Made by a program: the position numbers and the translations under genes. DNA of 64,000 nt from Brevibacterium sp. 'Marine' (GTDB lineage: Bacteria > Actinomycetota > Actinomycetes > Actinomycetales > Brevibacteriaceae): the NCBI RefSeq assembly GCF_012844365.1, contig NZ_CP051626.1, positions 3,720,001 through 3,784,000 of the forward strand, in the 5' to 3' direction. Every line of letters starts with the position of its first letter. The first letter of the stretch is position 1. The notes under the pieces were generated by a model, which made no database searches, was not told the DNA's origin, and worked only from the letters and a program-made list of their open reading frames with translations. Positions 1 through 7,421 of this stretch are shown one piece after another.

Positions 1-447
1 ACCGCCGGACGCGGCGCCGACGATCGTCGACAGCGCCGTGGAGATGAACAGTGCGTTGCCCAGACCCCAACCGGCACGGAAGCCGATGATCTGGTCGACG
101 GAACCGGAGAATCCGGCCAGAGCCGCGAACGCGACGATGAGCACGAGACCGATGAGCAGCGTGGTCTTCGCGCCGATGCGGGAAGACAGGAAGCTCGTGA
201 AGAACATCATTCCGCCGGTGATGAACAGGTAGCTGGTGAACAGCAGCATCGATTGGGCGGGGCTGGCGTCGAGCTCGGCCGAGATGGCCGGCAGGATCGG
301 ATCGACCAAGCCGATGCCCATGAAGGCGATGACCGCGGCGAACGCGACCGCCCACACGGCACGTGGCTGGCGAAGGATCGACGTTCCCGCCCCGGGATCG
401 CCGGGCGTTTCGTCCCCTGTTGTTTCGTTGTCTGCTGACGCTCTCAT
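1..447 (-). CDS. MFS drug-efflux-type transporter (N-terminal part, cut by window edge)
   Basis: The reading frame starts at 447 and stays open to the window edge, so only the first 149 residues are visible. After a polar N-terminus of about 25 residues come hydrophobic segments near residues 31-50, 66-86, 93-112 and 118-140. Between them are typical MFS features: a GLVDPILPAI helix and an SRIGAKT loop like the motif A region of 12/14-TM exporters. It lies 87 bases behind the marR-type gene on the same strand, so the pair probably forms a regulator-exporter operon that expels a toxic compound. A purine-rich GGAAAGGGGA lies about 15 bases before the start. Family is clear; substrate is unknown. 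Confidence 0.85.
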   Translation of the reverse strand, partial: MRASADNETTGDETPGDPGAGTSILRQPRAVWAVAFAAVIAFMGIGLVDPILPAISAELDASPAQSMLLFTSYLFITGGMMFFTSFLSSRIGAKTTLLIGLVLIVAFAALAGFSGSVDQIIGFRAGWGLGNALFISTALSTIVGAASGG

Positions 448-534
448 CTGCTGGTCGCGTCCCCTTTCCTGTGGTGCGTCCGCTTCGAAATCAGTTCCGG
501 AAGCGTGGTTGAAAAACTGCGATGTGTTCGGCGG

Positions 535-1032
535 CTAGCCCGCGTCCGAGTCCGAATCCGGGCCCTCGATCTGCTCGATCTGCTCGTCGACGCCGTCGAC
601 CGGGTGGCGGTCCTTGAGAAAGTCCGATACCAGTCCCAGCGCACGATCGACGCTCTGCCGCTCCTCGACGCTCAGCGACTCGAAGTACGGCTGCATCTGC
701 TCGATCATGATCGCCCGGTTCTCCGCCAGCCGCGCCCGACCGGCATCGGTGAGCGAGAACTGCGAAGCGCGACCATCCGTGGGGCTGGGCTCGCGCACGA
801 CGAGCCCGGCTTCCTCGAGTTTGGCGAGGAGCTTCGTCGCCGCGGGCTGAGAACTGAGATACCCTTGCGCAAAATGACCGACGCGGACAGGTTGATACTG
901 CTCGACGACGGCGAGCGCACGCAGCGCCGCCAGTGAGTTCTCGTTGCCGATCACTCGTCGAAACGCTCTGGTCAGGCGCGACGAGACGACAACGAGCCGA
1001 GATACGAGTTCGGCCGAATCCACATCATCCAT
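535..1032 (-). CDS. MarR-family transcriptional regulator
   Basis: A 165-residue protein with the MarR winged-helix layout: a helix with an LAALRALAVVEQYQPVRVGHFAQ start, recognition helix around SQPAATKLLAKLEEAGLVVR (about residues 60-82), then the wing with DGRASQFSLTDAGR (about 85-100). The C-terminus carries dimerisation helices and an acidic tail. It is the first gene of a two-gene unit with the MFS exporter downstream, the usual MarR repressor-pump arrangement. A dyad of CATAAC/GTTATG overlaps its own start codon, so autorepression is likely. Ligand is unknown. Confidence 0.9.
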   Translation of the reverse strand: MDDVDSAELVSRLVVVSSRLTRAFRRVIGNENSLAALRALAVVEQYQPVRVGHFAQGYLSSQPAATKLLAKLEEAGLVVREPSPTDGRASQFSLTDAGRARLAENRAIMIEQMQPYFESLSVEERQSVDRALGLVSDFLKDRHPVDGVDEQIEQIEGPDSDSDAG

Positions 1033-1057
1033 AACTTATTTATATACCCAGGTTATG
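1030..1057. promoter_or_regulatory. Putative MarR operator over the marR promoter and start
   Basis: Arms CATAAC (1030-1035) and GTTATG (1052-1057) flank an AT-rich centre, and further matched bases inside suggest a dyad of the form AAC-T-TATATA-A-GTT. Read on the minus strand the centre holds TATATAAATA about 8-13 bases before the ATG, which looks like a -10 element. The transcript would then have almost no leader. A MarR dimer bound here would block its own promoter. The dyad is seen directly; its role is inferred. Confidence 0.5.
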
Positions 1058-1146
1058 CATTTCGGCAAATCAGCCCCACCCGAATGTCACCATGTGACGG
1101 ACCTCACGGCCGCCTCGGTGACGGTCGTGCTAACCTGGCCTCACAT

Positions 1147-1265
1147 GTTCCGGGGACGGTGAAATTCCGTACCGGCGGTCACAGTCCGCGACCCGCTCGC
1201 ATTCGTGCAGGCGGTTGATTCGGTGAAATTCCGAAACCGACAGTCAGAGTCTGGATGGGAGGAGC
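1147..1265 (+). promoter_or_regulatory. FMN riboswitch aptamer (RFN element)
   Basis: The conserved RFN core is readable: GGTGAAATTCCGTACCGGCGGT near 1158-1179, ACAGTCCGCGACCC near 1181-1194, GGTTGATTCGGTGAAATTCC near 1212-1231, AAACCGACAGT near 1234-1244 and CTGGATGGGAGGAGC at the 3' end. GTTCC at 1147 can close the P1 stem with GGAGC at 1261-1265, allowing one G-U pair. It stands directly before ribD and reports FMN, so it should shut the riboflavin operon down when FMN is plentiful. Confidence 0.95.
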
Positions 1266-1354
1266 ATGGTGGCCTCGGCCGCTGTGTTCGGTGCATTCGA
1301 CCGCACCGTCGCACGCGACTGAGACGCCCTGATGGTTGCACCCGCAATATCCTC

Positions 1355-1383
1355 CCTCCCGGCGAAGGCTCGGGAGGTTTTTT
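1355..1383 (+). terminator. Riboswitch expression platform: terminator that also covers the ribD Shine-Dalgarno
   Basis: CCTCCCG (1355-1361) pairs with CGGGAGG (1371-1377) and is followed by six T (1378-1383), a classical intrinsic terminator. The ribD ATG begins at 1385, so the GGGAGG in the 3' arm is also the only good ribosome binding site for ribD. Forming the hairpin would both end transcription and hide the Shine-Dalgarno. An antiterminator was not worked out in detail, though the upstream 1266-1354 stretch is long enough to supply one. Confidence 0.8.
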
Positions 1384-1384
1384 C

Positions 1385-2479
1385 ATGGGCACGCAGCCAG
1401 ACGAGGCCGCGGAATTCACGGACCTCGAATCCGCGGCGATGGCCGCCGCTCTCAATGCGGCCCGCGAAGGAGTTCGCGGAGCGAATCCGCTGGTGGGCGC
1501 GGCAATCCTGACAGCCGACGGCCAGATCGTCACCGGTCACCACGGAGGTGCCGGAACGCCCCACGCCGAGGTGGACGCGATCACCACCGCCCACGATCTC
1601 GACATCGATCTGACCACCTCGACGCTGTTCGTCACGCTCGAGCCCTGCGCCCACCACGGCCGGACCGACCCCTGCACCGAGGCGATCATCAACGCTCAAA
1701 TCCCCTCCGTCGTCTTCGCCTCCCCCGACCCGAACCCCCTGGCCGCGGGCGGTGGAAAGACCCTCGCCGAGGCGGGGCTGACGGTCCGTTCGGGACTGCA
1801 CGAAGCCGACTCCCGCGCTCTCAATGCCCGCTGGGTTCGGTCGACGACCGAGGCCCGCCCCTTCGTCACAGTGAAGATCGCACAGAGCCTCGACGGGGCC
1901 GTCGCCGCCGCCGACGGAACCAGCCAATGGATCACCTCGGCGGAGTCTCGCGCACACGCTCACGAAGTCCGATCCCGAGTCGACGCCATCCTCGTCGGCA
2001 CCGGCACCGCCGTCGCCGACGATCCGCGTCTCAACGCCCGCGGTCATGACGGAATCGCGCTCGACGATCAGCCGCGGCCCGTCGTGCTCGGCACCTCCGA
2101 GCTGCCGGTCACCTCGTTTCTCGCCCTCAACCCGAACACGCTGCATCTGCGCACCCATGATGTCCGGGACGCCCTGGACCAACTGCACGCCGACGGAGTC
2201 CGCCACCTTCTCGTCGAAGGCGGGCCGACGGTGCTGGGCGCGTTCTTCGCCGCCGGGGTCGTCGACGAGGTCTTCTGCTATCAGGCTCCGCTGCTCATCG
2301 GCCCCGGCCGCAGCAGTGTCGACGGCTTGGACATCGGCACCCTGTCCGATGCACTGCGACTGGTTCCCGACGATACGGAGACCCCGACGGTCTCGCGGCT
2401 CGGCCCGGACTTCCTGCTGCACTTCGCAACGGCTGATCCGGAACCGACCGAACCCGGCACCCTCGGATCAGGCACGTAG
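1385..2479 (+). CDS. ribD: Bifunctional pyrimidine deaminase/reductase, riboflavin biosynthesis
   Basis: RibD deaminates and then reduces the GTP cyclohydrolase II product to give the ribitylamino-pyrimidine precursor. The 364-residue length is typical. The deaminase zinc site is visible as HAE at residues 60-62 and PCAHHGRTDPC at 87-97. The reductase domain follows, starting near VTVKIAQSLDG (about residue 160). I chose ATG 1385 because it sits 7 bases after GGGAGG and just past the riboswitch terminator; the longer frame upstream runs through the aptamer and cannot be coding. It is the first gene of the riboflavin operon, with 52 bases to ribE. Confidence 0.95.
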   Translation: MGTQPDEAAEFTDLESAAMAAALNAAREGVRGANPLVGAAILTADGQIVTGHHGGAGTPHAEVDAITTAHDLDIDLTTSTLFVTLEPCAHHGRTDPCTEAIINAQIPSVVFASPDPNPLAAGGGKTLAEAGLTVRSGLHEADSRALNARWVRSTTEARPFVTVKIAQSLDGAVAAADGTSQWITSAESRAHAHEVRSRVDAILVGTGTAVADDPRLNARGHDGIALDDQPRPVVLGTSELPVTSFLALNPNTLHLRTHDVRDALDQLHADGVRHLLVEGGPTVLGAFFAAGVVDEVFCYQAPLLIGPGRSSVDGLDIGTLSDALRLVPDDTETPTVSRLGPDFLLHFATADPEPTEPGTLGSGT

Positions 2480-2531
2480 CCGCCGCAGACCCCCAGCCAT
2501 CACCGACCAACACTTAGGAATCTGGAGTCAC

Positions 2532-3179
2532 ATGTTCACCGGAATCATCGAAGGACTCGGCACCGTCGAGACCATCGAGCGCACAAACGATTCGGCCGCG
2601 ATCACCATCGACGCCGGCCACCTCGTCGCCGACCTCGAACTCGGCGGCTCGCTGGCCGTCAACGGAGTCTGCCTGACCTCGACGAGGCGGCCCGCCGAAC
2701 AGCGCCCCGGCCTCTTCACCGCCGAGGTCATGGGCGAGACCCTGCGCCTGACCGGACTCGGAACCCTGGGCACGGGCGACCGCGTCAACCTGGAACGCTG
2801 CACGCCCGCCTCGGGGCGCTTCGACGGACATGTCGTCCAAGGACACGTCGACGGACGCGGTGAACTCCTCGACCGCATCGACCGTCCCGACTGGTCGACC
2901 CTGCGCATCGGGATCCCTGCCGAACTCGCCCCGCTGACCGCGGTCAAGGGGTCGATCGCTCTCAACGGGGTCTCCCTGACGCTGACGGCCGTGTCCGAAC
3001 CGAGCGCATCCTCGGCGTGGGTGGAGGTCGGCCTCATTCCGGCCACCCTGACCCACACGACCTTCGGCGAGCTGCCGGTGGGCGCGGCCGTGAACATCGA
3101 GGTCGATGTCCTCGCGAAGTACACCGCGCGCCTCCTGTCCTTCCGCACCACCACCCAGCAAGGAGTCGATCATGACTGA
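2532..3179 (+). CDS. ribE: Riboflavin synthase alpha chain
   Basis: This enzyme dismutates two 6,7-dimethyl-8-ribityllumazine molecules to riboflavin. The 215-residue protein begins with the family hallmark MFTGIIEGLG and shows the two lumazine-binding repeats, each with its own signature: VNGVCLT (about residues 43-49) and LNGVSLTL (about 142-149). GHVVQGHVDG lies between them. Start 2532 fits the family N-terminus exactly. Its stop overlaps the start of ribBA by 8 bases, so translation of the two is probably coupled. It is under the FMN riboswitch with the rest of the operon. Confidence 0.95.
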   Translation: MFTGIIEGLGTVETIERTNDSAAITIDAGHLVADLELGGSLAVNGVCLTSTRRPAEQRPGLFTAEVMGETLRLTGLGTLGTGDRVNLERCTPASGRFDGHVVQGHVDGRGELLDRIDRPDWSTLRIGIPAELAPLTAVKGSIALNGVSLTLTAVSEPSASSAWVEVGLIPATLTHTTFGELPVGAAVNIEVDVLAKYTARLLSFRTTTQQGVDHD

Positions 3180-4626
3180 TCCCATCGCTCACGCCAGCCG
3201 CCTCGATCCCATCGATGCGGCCATCGCAGCCGTCGCCGCCGGCCGGCCCGTCCTCGTCGTCGATGACGAGGACCGGGAGAACGAGGGCGACCTCATCATG
3301 GCCGCCGAGTTCGCCGATGCCGCGACGATGGGCTTCTTCGTCCGGCACACCTCAGGCGTCATCTGCGCACCCATGACCGCCGACCGGGCCGCCGCCCTGA
3401 GTCTGCCGCCGATGGTCACCGACAACGAGGATCCGAAGGGCACGGCCTACACGATCAGCTGCGACGCAGTCGGGGTGACCACGGGCATCAGCGCCGCCGA
3501 ACGCGCCGAGACCGGTCGAGTCCTCGCCGCCGCCGATCCGGATCCGGCGGCGATCTCGCGGCCCGGGCACATCTTCCCGCTCATCGCGAAGAACGGCGGG
3601 GTCCGCGAACGTCCCGGTCACACCGAGGCCGGGGTCGAGTTCGCACGCCTGGCCGGGGCGCAGCCGGTGGCGATGATCGCCGAGGTGGTCCACGACGATG
3701 GGTCGATGATGCGCTTCGACGCGGTGCGCGACTTCGCCGACGCCCACGACCTCGTCATGGTCTCCATCGAACAGCTCATCGCCTACCTCGAGCGGGGTGA
3801 CGAGAGTGCGTCGAGCGACTCCGCGGCGGCAGTTCCATCGGCCCCGGCTGTGTCGCCGACCTCAGCCGTGTCGTCGACTGCGGACGATTCCCGCGCCGAG
3901 GCGGCCGCCTCGGCGCACATCGCCGGTGCCCCCGGTGGGACCGGATCGGTGGAGGCGACCGCGGAGGTGGCTCTGCCGTCGGAGCACGGCAGCCTGCGGG
4001 CCCGCGCGTTCACGATCAAAGGGCACGACCACCTCGGCGTGTTCGCGGGATCGCCGGATTCCGACGTCGAGGGTCCGGCGCCTCTCGTGCGACTGCATTC
4101 GGAGTGCCTGACCGGGGACGTCTTCGGTTCACACCGATGCGACTGTGGTGAGCAGCTCGACCTGGCGCTCGGCCTCATCGCCGAACACGGCGGCGCGGTT
4201 CTCTACCTGACCGGACACGAGGGCCGCGGAATCGGGCTGAGCAACAAACTGCGCGCCTACGCTCTGCAGGATCAGGGACGGGACACCGTGGATGCGAACC
4301 GGGACCTCGGGTTCACCGACGATGCTCGCGACTACCGTGCCGCGGCGACGATCCTGCGCTCGCTCGGACTGACTCGCATCCGCCTGCTCACGAACAACCC
4401 GGCGAAGACCTCGGCTCTCGAAGAGCTGGGCATCACGGTCGAAGCCGTGGTCCCGCTCGAGGTCGCGGCGCGGCCGGAGAACACGCACTACCTGGCCACG
4501 AAGCGCGAACGCATGCACCATGTGCTCTCGCTGCCGGAGGTCACAGGCACAGCCGGCACCGGCGCGGATACCGTCGGCATGGGCGCGGGCAACGGTGCAG
4601 GTGCCGCCGGGGCCGTCGCCAGCTGA
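3172..4626 (+). CDS. ribBA: Bifunctional 3,4-dihydroxy-2-butanone-4-phosphate synthase / GTP cyclohydrolase II
   Basis: It makes both early riboflavin precursors, from ribulose-5-phosphate and from GTP. Residues 1-208 form the RibB domain with DDEDRENEGD at 31-40 and RPGHTEAG at 147-154. Residues 274-455 form the RibA domain with the zinc cysteines C312, C323 and C325 and the GHEGRGIGLSNKLRAY stretch at 348-363. Between them lies an unusually long Ala/Ser/Pro-rich linker (about residues 211-272), and the C-terminus ends in a Gly/Ala-rich tail of about 25 residues. Length is 484 residues, longer than the common 400-430. ATG 3172 follows AAGGAG and overlaps the ribE stop. Confidence 0.95.
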   Translation: MTDPIAHASRLDPIDAAIAAVAAGRPVLVVDDEDRENEGDLIMAAEFADAATMGFFVRHTSGVICAPMTADRAAALSLPPMVTDNEDPKGTAYTISCDAVGVTTGISAAERAETGRVLAAADPDPAAISRPGHIFPLIAKNGGVRERPGHTEAGVEFARLAGAQPVAMIAEVVHDDGSMMRFDAVRDFADAHDLVMVSIEQLIAYLERGDESASSDSAAAVPSAPAVSPTSAVSSTADDSRAEAAASAHIAGAPGGTGSVEATAEVALPSEHGSLRARAFTIKGHDHLGVFAGSPDSDVEGPAPLVRLHSECLTGDVFGSHRCDCGEQLDLALGLIAEHGGAVLYLTGHEGRGIGLSNKLRAYALQDQGRDTVDANRDLGFTDDARDYRAAATILRSLGLTRIRLLTNNPAKTSALEELGITVEAVVPLEVAARPENTHYLATKRERMHHVLSLPEVTGTAGTGADTVGMGAGNGAGAAGAVAS

Positions 4627-4779
4627 AACCCGGCCAGGCTGGGACCGGACGGACCTGCAGGTGCGTCGGCCGCCTCGGCGAGCTTCCGGCTCCGCATGCG
4701 AGCGGGCCCGGCCTCTCTGACCGACCTTACTCAGAACACGAACCAGGCTTTTCGGAGCCTTCGAACAAAGGACACACTC

Positions 4780-5250
4780 ATGGCTCATTCCGGAGCACCA
4801 GAACTCACCGTCGACGCCGCTGATCTGCGCGTCGCCATCGTTGCCGCTTCCTGGCACACCCAGATCATGGACGGACTCGTCGACGGAGCCCAGCGCGCCG
4901 CCGCCGAGGCCGGAGCCGAGGCCACGCTCATCCGCGTACCCGGCAGCTTCGAACTGCCCGTCGCCGCCGCGCGCCTGGCACCGCACTTCGATGCGGTAGT
5001 CGCCCTCGGTGTGGTCATCCGCGGCGGCACCCCGCACTTCGACTACGTCTGCCAAGCCGCCACCGACGGCCTCAACCGGGTCGCCATCGACTCCGGCAAG
5101 CCGGTGGGCTTCGGCGTGCTGACCTGCGACACCGAACAGCAGGGACTCGACCGCGCCGGACTCGAGGGGTCGGTCGAGGACAAGGGGCATGAGGCGATGA
5201 CCGCCGCCCTCGTCACCGCCCAGGCCCTGGCGCCCTACACGCAGGGCTGA
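4780..5250 (+). CDS. ribH: 6,7-dimethyl-8-ribityllumazine synthase
   Basis: RibH condenses the pyrimidine and dihydroxybutanone phosphate precursors into the lumazine that RibE uses, forming icosahedral or smaller assemblies. The 156-residue protein has PGSFELP (about 54-60), [16 protein letters not shown] (about 74-89, with the catalytic histidine) and [12 protein letters not shown] (about 110-121). I chose ATG 4780 because it gives the normal family length; the upstream 153 bases after ribBA hold no domain. Last gene of the riboflavin operon. Confidence 0.95.
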   Translation: MAHSGAPELTVDAADLRVAIVAASWHTQIMDGLVDGAQRAAAEAGAEATLIRVPGSFELPVAAARLAPHFDAVVALGVVIRGGTPHFDYVCQAATDGLNRVAIDSGKPVGFGVLTCDTEQQGLDRAGLEGSVEDKGHEAMTAALVTAQALAPYTQG

Positions 5251-5267
5251 GCTGCGCTCATCTTCAT

Positions 5268-5335
5268 CGAGAAACGGGCTGAGCGTCGAGAAACGGGTGT
5301 CAACACCCGTGTTTCGACGCTCAACCCGTTTCTCG
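5268..5335. repeat. Nested intergenic palindrome between convergent ribH and poxB
   Basis: Outer arms CGAGAAACGGG (5268-5278) and CCCGTTTCTCG (5325-5335) are perfect. Inside, GAGCGTCGAGAAACGGGTG (5281-5299) faces CACCCGTGTTTCGACGCTC (5304-5322) with few mismatches and a TCAA loop. The word GAGAAACGGG occurs twice in the left half as a direct repeat. It could end transcription from both sides, but no T-tract follows and its nested form looks more like a mobile intergenic repeat (REP or MITE-like). Confidence 0.75.
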
Positions 5336-5346
5336 GCGCGTGCTCG

Positions 5347-7062
5347 TCAGAAGAGCTGGCGGATGTTCGTCCGCGCGAGGTCGATGAGTTCGTCACCCTT
5401 GCCCGAGAGCACCGTGCGGATCGCGTAGAGCGCGAAGCCCTTGGCCTGCTCGGCGGTGATCGACGGCGGCATCGACAGCTCCTGGCGTTCGGTGACGACG
5501 TCGAGGACAGCAGGTCCGTCGTAGGCGAGGAACTCGCGCACGACCTTCGGCAGGTCCTTGGACTTCTCGACGCGGAAGCCCTTGATCCCGACCGCCTCGG
5601 CGATGGTCGAGAAGTCGGGATTGTCGAGGTCCGTTCCGAAGGTGACGAAACCGGCCGCCTTCATCTCGAGCTCGACGAAGTTGAGCGAGGAGTTGTTGTA
5701 CACGACAGTCTTGACCGGCAGTTTGTTCTGCGTGAGCGTGATGAGCTCACCGAGCAGCATCGACAGTCCGCCGTCGCCGGCGAGCGCGATGGTCTGCCGG
5801 TCGTCGAACGCCGATTGCACGCCGACGCTCTGGGACAGGGCATTGGCCATCGACCCGTGGCTGAAGGATCCGATGAGGCGGCGTTTGCCGTTCATGCTCA
5901 GATACCGGGCCGCCCACACCACGGGTGAGCCGACGTCGGGGATGAAGACGGCGTCGTCATCGGCCATCTCGTCGAGGAGGCGCGTCAGGTACTGCGGGTG
6001 GATCGTCCGCTTCGACGGAGTGGCCAGTTCGTCGAGGTCCTTCCGGGTCTTCTGGTAGTGCTTGGTCAGGGACTTGAGATGAGTGCTGCTGCGATTGGCT
6101 TTGATCTGCGGCAGCAGCGCTTCGACGGTGTCGGCGACCGTTCCGACGAGCGGAATGTCGACCTTCGTGCGCCGTCCGATCTGGGATCCGCGCACATCGA
6201 CTTGGATGACGGTGGCGTCCTCGGGGTAGAACTGCTGGTAGGGCAGGTCGGTGCCGAGCATGAGCAGGGTGTCGCAGTCCTTGAGTGCGGCATAGCCGGA
6301 GGAGAATCCGAGCAGACCGGTCATGCCCACGTCGTAGGGGTTGTCGGGTTCGACGAATTCCTTGCCGCGCATCGTATGGACGATCGGGGCCTGGAGCTTC
6401 TCGGCGATGGCGAGCAGCTCGTCGTGGGCGCCCTCGGTGCCGGCACCGGCGAGGATCGTCGTCTTCTTGCCCTTGTTGAGCGCCTTGGCCGCGGCTTCGA
6501 CCTGGGAGGCTGCAGGGATCATGTGCGACGGGTAGGCCTTGACCACCTCGGCGGCGGCATCGATGTCGGCGAGGCCGATATCGCCGGGGATGACGAGGAC
6601 TGCCACACCGCGCTTCTCGACGGCCTCACGCATGGCGATGCGCAGCAGGCGGGGCATCTGCTCGGCCGAGGAGACGTTTTCGACGTAGACGCTGCAATCG
6701 CGGAACAGCTCGGTCGGGTGGGTCTCCTGGAAGTAGTTCGAGCCGATCTCGTCACTGGGGATCTGGGCGGCGATGGCCAGCACGGGAACCCGCGAACGCT
6801 GGGCATCGAAGAGCCCGTTGATGAGGTGGAGGTTGCCGGGTCCGCAGCTGCCGGCGCAGACCGCGAGCTCACCGGTCAGTGCGGCCTCGCCGCTGGCGGC
6901 GAAGGAGGCGGCTTCCTCGTGGCGGACATGGACCCATTCGAGCTGCGGGTTGACGCGGAGGGCATCGGTGAACCCGTTGAGCGAATCTCCCGGGATGCCG
7001 TAGACGCGCTTGACTCCGCTGGCGACAAGGGTATCGACGATGTTTCTGGCGACGGTGGGCAT
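5347..7062 (-). CDS. poxB: Pyruvate dehydrogenase (quinone) / pyruvate oxidase, ThDP- and FAD-dependent
   Basis: The enzyme oxidises pyruvate to acetate and CO2 and passes electrons to membrane quinone. The 571-residue length matches PoxB. Visible are the N-terminal ThDP domain with YGIPGDSLNG at 21-30 and the catalytic glutamate at E50 (HEE), a central FAD-binding domain, and the C-terminal ThDP domain with GDGG at 429-432 and NN at 456-457 of the Mg-diphosphate motif. GGAAGGAAGT stands just before the ATG. It is monocistronic and convergent with ribH. Acetolactate synthase was considered, but the YGIPGDSLNG pattern and the C-terminal length fit PoxB. Confidence 0.92.
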   Translation of the reverse strand: MPTVARNIVDTLVASGVKRVYGIPGDSLNGFTDALRVNPQLEWVHVRHEEAASFAASGEAALTGELAVCAGSCGPGNLHLINGLFDAQRSRVPVLAIAAQIPSDEIGSNYFQETHPTELFRDCSVYVENVSSAEQMPRLLRIAMREAVEKRGVAVLVIPGDIGLADIDAAAEVVKAYPSHMIPAASQVEAAAKALNKGKKTTILAGAGTEGAHDELLAIAEKLQAPIVHTMRGKEFVEPDNPYDVGMTGLLGFSSGYAALKDCDTLLMLGTDLPYQQFYPEDATVIQVDVRGSQIGRRTKVDIPLVGTVADTVEALLPQIKANRSSTHLKSLTKHYQKTRKDLDELATPSKRTIHPQYLTRLLDEMADDDAVFIPDVGSPVVWAARYLSMNGKRRLIGSFSHGSMANALSQSVGVQSAFDDRQTIALAGDGGLSMLLGELITLTQNKLPVKTVVYNNSSLNFVELEMKAAGFVTFGTDLDNPDFSTIAEAVGIKGFRVEKSKDLPKVVREFLAYDGPAVLDVVTERQELSMPPSITAEQAKGFALYAIRTVLSGKGDELIDLARTNIRQLF

Positions 7063-7421
7063 TGACTTCCTTCCGTTGAAACACGAACGCCGGGGATGCG
7101 CTGGTGCGTACCCCGGCAGGGGCTGCCCCGCGCTCGGGGCCGTGACCGCGCTTTCAGTCTAATCCCGGGTTCCCCGGCCGACGCTGTCCGATTCCTCACC
7201 CTCCGATGCGGGAATATCTCCCTGATCGGTCAGGGAAGAACCTCGCCGAGGCGGCCCTGACGGATGGGTTCGCATGTGCGGAAACCTCCGCCGAGGTGCC
7301 CGCCGGAAGGTCCGCGGGAGAACCCGGCAGATGTGTCAAGCAATTTTCCATATCTCCGAAACATGTAAAAAATTCGCCGATTTTTTTACATGTTTCGTGA
7401 ACGTGGCAATAGACTTATCAC
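7063..7421. other. Divergent intergenic region between poxB and the Fic gene
   Basis: These 359 bases carry the control regions of both genes. The poxB side is G+C-rich with a copy of GCCGAGGCGG at 7245-7254. The Fic side is clearly AT-richer from about 7330 and holds the palindrome at 7357-7397. Short frames here show no family features and I call no gene. Confidence 0.7.
7357..7397. promoter_or_regulatory. 16-bp-arm palindrome at the Fic gene promoter (putative operator)
   Basis: CGAAACATGTAAAAAA (7357-7372) is repeated perfectly in reverse complement at 7382-7397, with a 9-base centre. The right arm contains TTTACA (7385-7390), 19 bases before TAGACT (7410-7415), which could be -35 and -10 elements. 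The ATG follows 6 bases after the -10, so the mRNA would be leaderless; no Shine-Dalgarno is present. A dimer bound to the palindrome would cover the promoter. The downstream protein has its own C-terminal HTH, so it is the natural candidate to bind here. Confidence 0.7.
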
